From Lithobates sylvaticus (taxonomy: Eukaryota > Chordata > Amphibia > Anura > Ranidae): a DNA stretch of 64,000 nt. The stretch is from contig CM053027.1 of assembly GCA_028564925.1 (NCBI GenBank), forward strand, positions 244,429,649 to 244,493,648. The letters run 5' to 3'. Positions 10,234 to 21,223 of this stretch are shown here, piece by piece (positions within the stretch are counted from its first letter, which is position 1; each line of letters starts with the position of its first letter). The notes beneath the pieces were generated by a model that saw only the letters and a program-made list of their open reading frames with translations, searched no databases and was not told the origin of the DNA. The position numbers were made by a program, and so were the translations under genes.

Positions 10234-11309
10234 TGTAGCGCTACCCCCAGTTAAGAGAGCCGCTGGTTTGTTTTGGGTCCCTGAGTACAGCTCCACCAAC
10301 CCCCGGCAATTTGGCTCTACCCGCTCTGGCACAGTTAGTAAAGGGGTATGTCCCTATGCACATAAAACTTAGCTTATACTCTAAGTGTAATTGGTATGAA
10401 CTCACAAGCAGACTGCTGAAATAAGAATAACTGGCTTTACTTTTGTCAGTAAGGAAAAGAAATAGCAACATGCGTTTGAACATATGACTTACAATACTTT
10501 AGCAGGTCCCTGCAATATGCACTTTAACATGTACACACATATGTAACAACTGGCAGTGGGGAAACGGAGCGCCCAGTGTGGCGACCGTCTGCTATGCACC
10601 CCTGAGGTGCAATAAATCTATCTGCGCCTACCTAACGGACCAGGCCTGATCCCTAGCAATAGAGCTCAGTCCTTGTACTAGTACAGTGTTCTTCACCGGC
10701 AATGAATCTGTAGAGGTGGTGCACATGTAGCTTTAAATGGTGTCTTTGTAATCCACAAAAAGTAACATTGCTGCTCTGAGGTAAATTGCGCCTAGGCAGT
10801 TCAGTAGGCATAAAACGTGTGTATCAATGCAGGATGAGCCTTCCGGCTCTCTCACCAATCCTTGGGTACCGTCCTCAGCTCCGGTCCCTCCAATGGTGGC
10901 TCTGGTCTCTTCAATGGCGGCGTCCGGTCTCCTCAGTCACAGCCCTGAACTCCGGTCATCAGCTCCGTCCGACCGACAGTAAGGGGAAGTCTCCGCTCCG
11001 CTGCTGTGGACTCTGAGGGGTGAGAGTCTCACTCCATCGGCTGCAAGGCCCAGGCTTCAGGCCTTCAGCTCCGGTCCGCACAGGTGTCTCCGCTGGCTGT
11101 CTTCTCCGCGTCACAAGCTCTGTCAGCAGAGGCAGGCCAGTCCTGTCAGGCCTCAGAAGAGGAAGTGTCCCAAGAGGAAGAGGCGGTCTCCGCTCTTCCT
11201 TTTTATAACCTCCCCCAGCAGCCTCTCGGGCGGAAACAAGCAGCCCGGGAGCCTGGGGGATTATGGGAAATGTAGTCTCTTCCCCTAAAAGGGGTAGAAC
11301 CCCGCTACA
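10234..11309 (-). repeat. 3' LTR of element A (1,076 bp)
   Basis: It runs from TGTAGCGCTAC to ACCCCGCTACA and is the uninterrupted copy. The purine tract abuts it on the inner side, which fixes it as the 3' LTR of a minus-strand element. It defines the empty site for the MITE in the other LTR (ACTCTAAGTGTAATT). Confidence 0.95.
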
Positions 11310-11321
11310 CACTCCCCCCAC
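11310..11321 (-). promoter_or_regulatory. Polypurine tract of element A
   Basis: The minus strand reads GTGGGGGGAGTG immediately before the 3' LTR. This is the usual primer for plus-strand DNA synthesis in LTR elements. Confidence 0.85.
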
Positions 11322-11399
11322 TTTGAATCTTTGGTCCCCAAAGACAGTGTTCAAACTACAAACTTTCTCGGGAACAACATTTTCACATAATTTGGACAG

Positions 11400-14300
11400 A
11401 GGAGCCTCCCACCAATTAGCATAAGATGGGGAGCTGTCCTGTCTACAGGTCACTTCAGTGTGGGTGACCTGTTTAACTGTGCCAGAGAGTGAGCTGGGGT
11501 TGCCCTCCACTAAATGAACAGTGGATGGGTCAGGGCTTTCAGCACTTCTCCTTGCTGTGGTAACAGAGTCCTCTGAACTTTCTCCCATCTTGGGGTAAGT
11601 TAACTTCTTGGGAGGCTTCACACTCCTGCGAGCTCTCTGTTCTCTTGGAACTTCTTCAGGAGCACATTCTGGCAACATCTCTGGTTCTGGAACATCTTCT
11701 TCTTGTTCTGGGTAGAGACCAGGGATATCTTCCCAGCACTCAGGCACATCACTGAATGGCACAAACTCTGTGGCTTCTGGGTTCAATGTGTTATCTTCCA
11801 CATCTTCAGTAGGTGGAAGATCTATGGCAGAATTTCCTGGAGTTGAGGAAGGCCATAGCCATTCAAGTTCTCCTCTTTCTTCTTCAGGTTGGGGGTCCTC
11901 ACCACCCCTAACTTGGGATGTCTGAGACCTAGTGTTAGGCCTGGGGGTATCCAGAATGGAAACAGATTCAGGTACATCTCTCGCTGGAGGCATTCTGACT
12001 GCTTCAGTGAGTGGGAGCAAGTGATTCCTATGCCAGGTCTTCAAAGGCCCCACTCTCCCTTCTGGCTTCAACTTGTAGACAGGCAATCCTGGAAGTTTCC
12101 TACAGATGATATATGGTTCTGATCTCCATCTATCAGCAATCTTGTGTTTCCCAGGGATCCCTAGATTGCGTAACAGTACACGGTCCCCAGGCTGTAGGTC
12201 CTGTACTCTAACTTTCAAATCAAAGTTCCTCTTATTTCGGGCCCCCTCTGGTCGGAGGCCGCTTGAGCTTTCTCATAAGCTATCTTCAGACTGTGCCTCA
12301 GTCTGTCCACATATCCTTTGTGGGAGGCAGCAGAGACATGGTCTAAAGAAATGCCGAAGGCCAAATCCACTGGCAATCTTGCTTCTCTCCCAAACATAAG
12401 TCGGTAAGGGGAAAAACCTGTCACATCACTTGTGGTGCAATTGTAGGCATGCACCAGAGCTGATATGTGTTGACTCCAATGTTGCTTCTTCTCTGTTTCC
12501 AAAGTTCCCAACATGTTCAATAGGGTCCGGTTGAACCTTTCAGGCTGGGCATCACCTTGAGGGTGATATGGTGTGGTCCTAGTCTTCTCTACTCCCAGAG
12601 AATCTAGTAGCTTCCTGATCAGGCGACTCTCAAAGTCCCTTCCTTGGTCTGAATGGATTCTCTGTGGCAGTCCATAGTGAACAAAGTACTTCTCCAAAAG
12701 TACCTTGGCTACTGTAGAGGCCTTCTGGTCCTTGGTTGGGAAAGCCTGAGCATAACGAGTGAAATGGTCGGTTACCACCAGAACATTTCCCAATCCGCTC
12801 AAATCGGGTTCAAGGCAGAGAAAATCAATGCATACCAGATCCATTGGGCCTTCACTCTGTAGGTGGCCCATTGGGGCAGCTTGATGGGGTAAAGTCTTTC
12901 TCTGAATGCATCTTGCACAAGAATGGCAATACTCCTCCACTTCGGCCCTCATGCAGGGCCAATAAAACCGGTCTCTGACAAGTTGGAAGGTTCTCTCTGC
13001 TCCCAAGTGACCATGCTGGTCATGTAAGGCGATCAGCACAGTCTCTCGATGCTTCTCTGGGAGAAACAACTGCCACTTGTCTTCTGGGCCATCAGAGGGG
13101 CCCCTTCGGTAGACTACCCCCTGATGCACCTGCAACTTGTCCAACTCTCTCCTCAGTAGGCGAGCTTCTTTAGAAGGGTGAAGGCAAAGTCCCTCTGGAC
13201 TCTTGTCTTCCAGGGCTTCCAGGACCAATTTCCCCATGGGATCTTCCAATTGGTCACACCTCAGCTCCTTCTTGGACAGCTTCGGTAGGCACTCTTCTGC
13301 TAGTTGAGTTACCCCACAGTAACACTTTGGGACTCCCACTGTGGTAACTCCTATCTCTTCAGCTCTGGATCCTCCTCTGGCTTGGAGTTCAGCCCCCTGA
13401 CAAAGGGCTCGCACTCCATCTGGTGCCACTTGGGTCCAGTCTTTCCAGTCATCGACCATGACATGGGATCTTCGGGACAGGGCATCTGCATCCCTATTTC
13501 CAGCCCCTGGTCTGTACTTGAGACTGAAATTGAATCCAGACAACGCCGCCAACCATCTGTGTCCAGTTGCATCCAGCTTGGCGGTGGTGAATAGATAGGT
13601 CAAGGGGTTGTTATCTGTCTTTACAGTAAACTCGGCCCCATACAGATAGTCTCTCAGTTTGTCAACAACTGCCCACTTGAGGGCTAAGAACTCCAACTTG
13701 TGGGTGGGATAGTTCTTCTCGGAGGGGGGTCAGGCTCCGGCTCACATAAGCCACTGGTCGTAGCTGGTCTTCATACTCCTGGTAGAGTACTCCACCTAGG
13801 CCCTCATGGCTGGCATCAACGTGTAGCTCATATGGTCTAGTGGGATCAGCGTAGGCCAAAACTGGGGCTGTGGTGAGACTTCTCTTCAAGGTTCTGAAAG
13901 CCTCTTCACACCTTGAATTCCACTGGTCTTTGACCGACTCACTGGACCTCCTAGGCCCCATTCCATCCTCCTCTCCTTCTGTCTTCAGCAGCTCGTTGAG
14001 GGGTTTGGCAATGCGGGCAAATCCATCCACAAACCTGCGGTAGTAGGAGCAGAACCCCAAGAAAGACCGAAGTTCTGTAACTGTTGTGGGCCTTGGCCAC
14101 GAAGTAACTGCCTCCAACTTCTCAGGGTCTGTAGCCACTCCTTTCTCAGACACTATGTGTCCCAGATAGTTCACAGAAGACTGATAGAACTGACACTTCT
14201 CTGGAGAAAGTTTAAGTCCCTCTTCACTGAGCCTCCTCAGCACTCTCTCCAATCTGGCTTCATGTTCTTCCAAAGTCTTTCCAAAGACAATGACATCGTC

Positions 14301-15634
14301 CAGATACACAAGGACTTCTATGAGGTTCATGTCTCCAACTGTCCTTTCCATTAGGCGTTGAAACGTAGCAGGAGCTCCAGATAGGCCCTGAGGCATCCTG
14401 TTGAACTCAAAGAATCCCACTGGGGTTATGAAGGCAGTCTTTTCTCTATCTTCTGGATGAATGGGAATTTGGTAATACCCACTCTTGAGGTCCATCACAC
14501 TGAACCACTTAGCTCCAGATAAACTCTGCAAGGCATCTTCTATCCTTGGCGTGGTGTACTGGTCAGGAATGGTCCTCCTGTTGAGAGTTCTGTAGTCAAT
14601 GCAGAGTCTCAATGACCCATTCTTCTTCCTGACTACCACAATTGGGGAGGTGTAGGGGCTTCTGGACTCCCTAATCACTCCCGTCTTCTTCAATTCCGCA
14701 AGCTGCTCCCTCAGATCCTCCAGATCTGCTAGCGGGACTCGCCTGACTCTCTCCCTGAATGGCTTGCCCTCTTGCATGCGGATTCGGTGGGTGGCACTCC
14801 TCGCACACCCCACATCAAACTCATCTTTAGAGAAAATCTTCTCCCATCTGGTCAGCTGGGCCTTGGCTCTCTCTTTCCAAGCTCCAGGTAGGTTTGGGTT
14901 TTCCATGGAGAGTTTCTTCCAAACATCTTCTCCTTCACCCGTCCCCTTCACTTCTGACCAGCCAACTGGGACAGCGGGACTCACCTGTCCCAGAAGCATC
15001 CTGGCAGGGATCTCCACAGGCTGCTCCGTGGGGTTCCTCACACTGACAGGGACTCTTCCTCTAGCCTTCTTCAGGTCCTTCAATGAGATTACTTCTGGTA
15101 TCACCTCCAGACCTGAGTGACCCTCCATTGGGTCGGGCTCCAACATTACAAAGGGGCCAGGCTGCTCCCAGGTAAGTTTCACCGTGGCTCTCATGCAGGT
15201 CACCTCTCCAGGCTGTAGCACTGCTCCTTCTTTTCCAAGCCTCCATACCCTTCCTATCCCCTCACTTGGGGTCTTCTGCTCTAGGACCAACCGCTGATAG
15301 GCTGCCTTCAGCATGGGGTGGATCTTGGGAGTTGAAAGACTCTCTTTCTTCACCAGGGGGTCAGAAGCCTTCTGACTAGGTCCGTGTTCGTCCCTATGAT
15401 CAGGGAAGTCTTGCTGGTTCCTGGTGGGCGGGGACACACCACTGCTAAGGTGTCAAACACTTCAGACTTCCCAGCTACGGATGGGTCAAACGTCAATCTG
15501 ATGGGTAAGTATCCATCATAGGGGAAACTCTGAGTTCCCAATCCCCTTATCTCCAACTCTTCTATCTTCTGTATTGGCAGATGACTCAGGTATCTGTCAT
15601 AGAAGTCCCTGTACAACAGGGTCACTTGTGCTCC
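11400..15634 (-). pseudogene. pol: Element A pol: RT, RNase H, integrase
   Basis: Motifs in order on the minus strand: rest of the protease region (~15.4-15.63 kb); RT with SPYTSPIVVVRKKNGSLRLC and YLDD (~14,300); RNase H with VDASHEGLGGVLY (~13,820); integrase zinc-binding domain (HLGAERTF ... CHSCARC, ~13.0-12.9 kb); and the integrase core Asp, Asp, Glu motifs CIDF (~12,825), HSDQGRDFES (~12,650) and HPQGDAQPERFNR (~12,540). After these comes an SH3-like tail (LQPGDRVLLRN ... HKIADRW, ~12.15 kb). The ~700 bp nearest the 3' LTR encodes an acidic Pro/Glu-rich tail with no known domain. There is no chromodomain. The region is a fossil with a few breaks. Confidence 0.9.
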
Positions 15635-16716
15635 TGTCATGAGGGCTCCATCCGTGGCCAGCGACCTGATGATCCTGCCAGTAATCGGCGCCTCAGTATC
15701 TCTGGTTCCCGTTCTCGGCTGCCATTGCGCATGCGCGAGCGCGCGCGTGCACGCGCGCGCCCGCAGACGAGGGCGAGCGTGCGCGGACGGGTGCGCGCCT
15801 CCATTGGCGCCAGTGAGGCTATTTAAACCCTCCTGTGACTGACGGTCCCCGCTGTCTGCTCTACAACGTTCTGTGTCTGAAACCTGATCTGAAGACTGTT
15901 TACCTGTGTTTGACCCGGCTATCCTTGACCATCCGCTCTGTCCCTGTGTATCGACCTTGGCTTGTCTTTGACCATCCTATTGTTTGCTCCATCTGTACCT
16001 TGCCTTGCCTTGCCTGATATCTGACCCGGCCTGTCTGACCATTCCAGAGCCAGCTTACCTGCTGTTCCAGCCTGCATACAGATCCAAGTCTGCCTGTTGT
16101 TCCAGTCTGCACACAGATACAAGTCTGCCTGTTGTTCCAGTCTGCACACAGATACAAGTCTGCCTGTTGTTCCAGTCTGCATACAGATCCAGCTTACCTG
16201 TTGTACCAGCCTGCATACAGATCCAAGTCTGCCTGTTGTTCCAGTCTGCATACAGATCCAGCTTACCTGTTGTTCCAGCCTGCACACAGTTCCAGCTTAC
16301 CTGTTGTTCCAGTCTGCATACAGATCCAGCTTACCTGTTGTTCCAGTCTGCACACAGTTCCAGCTTACCTGTTGTTCCAGTCTGCATACAGATCCAGCTT
16401 ACCTGTTGTTCCAGTCTGCATACAGATCCAGCTTACCTGTTGTTCCAGTCTGCATACAGATCCAGCTTACCTGTTGTTCCAGTCTGCATACAGATCCAAG
16501 TCTGCCTGTTGTTCCAGTCTGCCTACAGCTACCTACTTACCTCATCCGCTGAGCTTATCCAGGAAGCTCTTGTGCCGGTCTGACCATTCCTGCCAGGCAC
16601 CTGTGCCCCTCCTGACTCCTGGTCCTACTGTCCCATCATCAGGGGACCGGCGAGCGGGAGCCGCAAGGGAGGCCCTTCTCTGCCAATCAGACTCATCACC
16701 ACCAGGGAGCGTGACA
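15635..16716 (+). repeat. 5' LTR of chromovirus B
   Basis: The 1,082-bp LTR has a GC-rich first part (CGCGCGCGTGCACGCGCGCG near 15,745), then CTATTTAAAC at about 15,820 as a possible TATA-like element, then a 35-bp tandem array filling 16,048-16,530. It ends GAGCGTGACA. A minus-strand pol gene of A is cut at its left edge. Confidence 0.93.
16048..16530. repeat. 35-bp tandem repeat inside the 5' LTR of B
   Basis: The unit, about 35 bp (TTGTTCCAGTCTGCATACAG + ATCCAGCTTACCTG, with ATACAAGTCTGCCTG variants), is repeated about 13 times. Because the period is not a multiple of three, long open frames occur in several frames on both strands. These are not genes. The same array is in the 3' LTR. Confidence 0.95.
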
Positions 16717-16732
16717 GTAGCAGACAGCCATG
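16717..16732 (+). promoter_or_regulatory. Primer-binding site of chromovirus B
   Basis: GTAGCAGACAGCCATG directly follows the 5' LTR. GTAGCAGA matches the complement of the initiator tRNA-Met 3' end (TGGTAGCAGAGG in vertebrates); the LTR's last bases take the place of the leading TG. The gag-pol ATG overlaps its end. Confidence 0.7.
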
Positions 16733-19700
16733 TCTGAGTCTGAGCAGGGGGCCTCTCCTATGGAAGGACTGTGCCAACACCTGGCAGGATTGACCGAGGC
16801 GGTAAAGAATCTCCAGCAGGGATACACCCGGTTGGAAGAACGGGTGCTGGCTTTACCACCAACAGCCCCATCTGGGGGAAGTCCAGGACCATCAGTGATA
16901 ATGCTCCCTCCAGAGCCCCGGGTACCAATCCCTGAGAGATTCTCGGGTGCCCGCAACCTCTTTCGGGACTTCCGTAACTCCTGTGAACTATTCTTTGCAC
17001 TGCAGCCACGTACTTTTTCCCTGGAAGCCACCAAGGTGGGCTTCGTGATCTCCCTACTCTCCGGAGACCCGCGAACCTGGGCCCACCGCCTCCTAGAGCA
17101 GAAAGACCCTGCACTGGCCGGTCTTAATTCATTTTTTGACACCATGGCCCAACTCTATGAAGACCCCCAACTCGCTGCCACCGCGGAGACCACTCTGCGC
17201 GCCCTCCAGCAGGGGCGAAGGCCTGTGGAAGACTATGTCGCGGACTTTAGGCGCTGGGGTGCGGATACCCAGTGGAACGACGCGGCCCTGCGTCACCAGT
17301 TCCGCCTAGGACTTTCTGAGGCACTAAAAGATGAGCTGGCGAGAGTTGGGGTACCCCAGACCCTGGACACTCTGATCAACCTGGTCATCCAGATTGACCG
17401 ACGACTAAGGGAGCGCAGGTCGGAACGTGCATCCGGTGTCGCTCATCCTACCTGGATGCTCCCCAAGGCTCCAAGTCACCTGCAGACTGGCTCGGCCCAG
17501 CGGTCAGTAACCCTCCCTGATTCCTCCGAGCCCATGCAGTTAGGGCTCTTGAGGCCTTCCCTAACTCCTGAGGAACGGCAACGTCGTCGGGTCAACAACT
17601 TGTGCCTTTACTGTGGTGAGCCTGGGCACTACGTAAGGAACTGTCCGGCCAAGGCTCGTAAGTGCCCTCTCATGCCTACTTGCTCCATGGACCCCTCAAC
17701 CCGGGTCTCCTCTCACCTTGCTCTTTCTGTCTCATTACAGCTTCCGGGAAGAATCCTTCAGGTACCCGCCATTATTGATTCCGGGGCATGCAGCTGCTTC
17801 ATGGACTTCGCTGCCCAACACCGGATCTCCCTCCAGTCTAAATCCCAGGGACTGTCAGTTTACCTGGCGGATGGCTCCTCCATCCGTTCAGGCCCGGTTA
17901 CGCAAGAGACCATCCCACTGCTCATGACCATCTCGGGCAACCATCAGGAACTTCTTTGCATGGACATTATTTCCTCTCCATTATCCCCTATAATCTTGGG
18001 CATGCCGTGGCTGAAGGCCCACAACCCAGTCATCGACTGGGCCACTGGGATGGTTTCCTTCTCCTCTCAGTATTGTCAGATGTCTTGCAGACCTTCTAAT
18101 TCCTCCCAGCTGGCTACTCTGTCAAGTGGGGACTCTGAGATGGACCTCCGTCAGGCTATTCCCCAGGCCTACCACGACTATCTAGACGTCTTCAGCAAAC
18201 AGGCAGCAGAGGTGCTTCCTCCTCACAGGGCCTATGATTGCCCAATTGAACTTTTCCCTGGAGCAGAGATCCCCTTTGGAAGGGTCTTCCCCCTGACAGA
18301 AGTGGAGCAAGGCAAGTTGAAAGAGTACATTGAGGAGAACCTCCGAAAAGGCTTCATCCGCCCATCTACCTCTCCTGCGGGCGCAGGCATATTTTTCGTG
18401 GAGAAAAAAGATCACACCCTTCGGCCTTGTGTGGACTATAGGGAGTTGAACAGCATTACGGTCAAGAACCGTTACCCTCTCCCGTTGGTCCCTGAACTCT
18501 TCCAGAGGCTTGGCACGGCCACCATCTTCACGAAGCTTGACCTACGGGGGGCTTACAATTTGGTCCGGATTAAGGATGGGGATGAGTGGAAGACGGCCTT
18601 TCGGACACGGTATGGGCATTACGAGTATCTCGTGATGCCCTTCGGCCTGTGCAATGCCCCCGCAACCTTTCAATACTTCATTAACGACGTACTCCGGGAC
18701 TTCCTGGACTTGTTTGCCGTGGTATATCTGGACGATATCTTGATTTTCTCCCCCTCTTTAGAGACCCATCGCAGACACGTCAAGGAGGTCCTGGGACGGC
18801 TCCGTATCCACGGTCTGTATGCCAAGGCAGAGAAATGCCAGTTTGAACAGGAGAGTATCCCCTTCCTTGGGCTAATCATCTCAAGTACAGGCATCAAAAT
18901 GGACCCCCAGAAGATCTCTGCCATCTTGGAATGGCCCACTCCGGCAGACAAAAAGGGCATCCAACGGTTCATTGGCTTTGCCAATTTTTACCGTAAATTT
19001 ATCAGGGGGTTCTCCGCCATTGTGGCGCCTATCACCCAACTGACCAAACAAGGGACCCGGTTCCGATGGTCTTCCGAGGCCCAGGGGGCCTTTGATGCCC
19101 TTAAAACTCTGTTTACCTCGGCACCCATCCTCAGGCATCCGGACTCCTCCCTACCCTTCACCTTGGAGGTTGATGCCTCCGAGATCGCGGTGGGTGCCAT
19201 CCTATCCCAGAGACAGGGGGACAAGTCTCTGCTGCACCCGGTCGCCTTCTTCTCCCGCAAGTTGTCCTCGGCCGAGAGGAACTATGATGTGGGCGACCGA
19301 GAACTACTGGCGATCAAGGCCGCCCTAGAAGAATGGCGATACCTCCTGGAGGGGGCCTCTCACCCCATTCTAATACTCACCGACCATAAGAATCTGGAAT
19401 ATTTGAAGTCAGCTAAGAGACTGAAACCCAGACAAGCCAGATGGGCACTTTTCTTTTCCCGATTCACTTTCCATGTGACATACCGGCCCGGATCCAAGAA
19501 TGTCAAACCAGATGCTCTGTCTAGGATGTACCACAAGCACCAGGAAGAAGATCCCCCTGACACTATTCTGGCCCCTGGAAACTTTCTCCTTCTTCAAGAG
19601 GACTTACTGTCCAAATTCAAACGTGCCTCAGCAGGGCAAAGGCCCACTTCCGAAACCCAGCTACAGGAGAAGGATGGACTATTCTGGTACGGGGACAAGA

Positions 19701-21223
19701 TCTACACCCCGGAACAGCTCCGGGTAACAACTATGGAGCTGTGCCATGACCACGCCCTGGCTGGTCACTTCGGTGTCGCTAAGACCACCGACTTGGTACA
19801 GCGTACCTTCTGGTGGCCGCAACTACGGGCTGACTGTAAAAAATTTGTGGACACTTGCCCCACCTGCATCCGGAACAAGAATCCCAAAACCAGGGCCTGG
19901 GGTCTCCTTAAACCCCTGTCTGTCCCAGATCGTCCCTGGAGGATGATCTCCCTAGATTTTATTGTGGAGTTACCCCCAGCAGAAGGCCACACGACGATCT
20001 TTGTGATCGTCGATCGGTTATCCAAAATGGCTCACTTCATCCCCATGAAGGGCACCCCCTCAGCTCCAGAGACGGCACGGGCCTTTATTAGGGAAATTGT
20101 CCGCCTTCATGGGGTCCCGGCTAACATCGTCTCGGATCGAGGGGTGCAATTCACCTCTCGATTCTGGAGGTCCCTGTGCCAGTCCTTGGATATCGAACTC
20201 TCTCTCTCCTCTGCGTACCACCCTCAGTCCAATGGGCAGACGGAGCGGACTAATCAGACCCTGGAGCAGTACTTGCGCTGCTTTTCCTCCTTCGCCCAAG
20301 ATGACTGGATCTCCCTTCTGCCCCTGGCAGAGTTCGCATATAACAACGCCACCCACTCCGCCACCAAACAGACTCCTTTTTTCGCCAACTATGGGTACCA
20401 CCCGGCATTTCTGCCGAACTCACTTCCTGACTGCACTGTGCCAGCAGTCCAAGAGCGAATCCAGTTCTTTTCCACCAACAACCAACTTCTTCAGGAGACC
20501 ATGACTAGGACCCAGGAGTACAACAAAACCGTATTTGACAAAAAAAGACGGGGGGAACTGGTGCTTGCCCCGGGCGAAACTGTATGGCTATCCACCTCTA
20601 ACCTAAAACTGGCTTGCCCTTCACGGAAACTGGGCCCCAAGTTCTTGGGCCCCTTCCCGGTCAAGAGGAGGATCAACGAGGTGGCTTATGAATTAGAACT
20701 TCCAGATTCTTTGAAGATTCACCCGGTCTTCCATGTGTCATTACTGAAGCCCTCGGTTAGTAACCCTTTCCCCAACCGGAGAGCCATCCCTCCTGATCCA
20801 GTCATGGTGGACGGGGAAGAGGAGTTCGAGGTGGAAGCCATCCTTAATGTCAGAAGAAGGCAAAACCAGAACCAGTTCCTAATCAAGTGGAAGGGTTACG
20901 GCCCCGAGGAAAACTCCTGGGAGCCCGAGGAGAACATCCACGCTAAGAGTCTAGTCCAATCTTTTAAGAGAGCCCATCCTGAGAAATTTGCCCCGAGGGG
21001 CATCCGGAGGCTGCCCCTTAGGGGGGGGCAATGTCATGAGGGCTCCATCCGTGGCCAGCGACCTGATGATCCTGCCAGTAATCGGCGCCTCAGTATCTCT
21101 GGTTCCCGTTCTCGGCTGCCATTGCGCATGCGCGAGCGCGCGCGTGCACGCGCGCGCCCGCAGACGAGGGCGAGCGTGCGCGGACGGGTGCGCGCCTCCA
21201 TTGGCGCCAGTGAGGCTATTTAA
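16730..21223 (+). CDS. gag-pol: Gag-Pol polyprotein of chromovirus B (1,497 aa)
   Basis: This is a single uninterrupted frame, as is usual for vertebrate chromoviruses with fused gag and pol. Gag occupies about residues 1-310 and has one CCHC knuckle (CLYCGEPGHYVRNC, ~292-305). Protease DSG is at ~350-352. RT carries FTKLDLRGAYNLVRI and YLDD (~666-669). RNase H carries VDASEIAVGAIL (~813). Integrase has its H-H-C-C finger (HDHALAGHF ... CPTC, ~1004-1050), the core acidic residues at SLDF (~1076), SDRGVQF (~1135) and QTERTNQ (~1171), then a C-terminal domain. A chromodomain follows at ~1367-1410 (FLIKWKGYGPEENSWEPEENI). Chromodomains steer integration toward marked chromatin. The first ATG after the LTR was taken as start. 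The last ~64 codons lie in the 3' LTR. Confidence 0.97.
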   Translation: MSESEQGASPMEGLCQHLAGLTEAVKNLQQGYTRLEERVLALPPTAPSGGSPGPSVIMLPPEPRVPIPERFSGARNLFRDFRNSCELFFALQPRTFSLEATKVGFVISLLSGDPRTWAHRLLEQKDPALAGLNSFFDTMAQLYEDPQLAATAETTLRALQQGRRPVEDYVADFRRWGADTQWNDAALRHQFRLGLSEALKDELARVGVPQTLDTLINLVIQIDRRLRERRSERASGVAHPTWMLPKAPSHLQTGSAQRSVTLPDSSEPMQLGLLRPSLTPEERQRRRVNNLCLYCGEPGHYVRNCPAKARKCPLMPTCSMDPSTRVSSHLALSVSLQLPGRILQVPAIIDSGACSCFMDFAAQHRISLQSKSQGLSVYLADGSSIRSGPVTQETIPLLMTISGNHQELLCMDIISSPLSPIILGMPWLKAHNPVIDWATGMVSFSSQYCQMSCRPSNSSQLATLSSGDSEMDLRQAIPQAYHDYLDVFSKQAAEVLPPHRAYDCPIELFPGAEIPFGRVFPLTEVEQGKLKEYIEENLRKGFIRPSTSPAGAGIFFVEKKDHTLRPCVDYRELNSITVKNRYPLPLVPELFQRLGTATIFTKLDLRGAYNLVRIKDGDEWKTAFRTRYGHYEYLVMPFGLCNAPATFQYFINDVLRDFLDLFAVVYLDDILIFSPSLETHRRHVKEVLGRLRIHGLYAKAEKCQFEQESIPFLGLIISSTGIKMDPQKISAILEWPTPADKKGIQRFIGFANFYRKFIRGFSAIVAPITQLTKQGTRFRWSSEAQGAFDALKTLFTSAPILRHPDSSLPFTLEVDASEIAVGAILSQRQGDKSLLHPVAFFSRKLSSAERNYDVGDRELLAIKAALEEWRYLLEGASHPILILTDHKNLEYLKSAKRLKPRQARWALFFSRFTFHVTYRPGSKNVKPDALSRMYHKHQEEDPPDTILAPGNFLLLQEDLLSKFKRASAGQRPTSETQLQEKDGLFWYGDKIYTPEQLRVTTMELCHDHALAGHFGVAKTTDLVQRTFWWPQLRADCKKFVDTCPTCIRNKNPKTRAWGLLKPLSVPDRPWRMISLDFIVELPPAEGHTTIFVIVDRLSKMAHFIPMKGTPSAPETARAFIREIVRLHGVPANIVSDRGVQFTSRFWRSLCQSLDIELSLSSAYHPQSNGQTERTNQTLEQYLRCFSSFAQDDWISLLPLAEFAYNNATHSATKQTPFFANYGYHPAFLPNSLPDCTVPAVQERIQFFSTNNQLLQETMTRTQEYNKTVFDKKRRGELVLAPGETVWLSTSNLKLACPSRKLGPKFLGPFPVKRRINEVAYELELPDSLKIHPVFHVSLLKPSVSNPFPNRRAIPPDPVMVDGEEEFEVEAILNVRRRQNQNQFLIKWKGYGPEENSWEPEENIHAKSLVQSFKRAHPEKFAPRGIRRLPLRGGQCHEGSIRGQRPDDPASNRRLSISGSRSRLPLRMRERARARARPQTRASVRGRVRASIGASEAI
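21020..21031 (+). promoter_or_regulatory. Polypurine tract of chromovirus B
   Basis: AGGGGGGGGCAA lies directly before the 3' LTR and inside the coding frame. Confidence 0.85.

Noticed and set aside
15984-16737. Overlapping ~150-200-codon frames encoding QSAYRSSLPVVPVC-type repeats (again at 21,381-22,197)
   Set aside because: They arise from the 35-bp tandem array in the LTR, in several frames and both strands.
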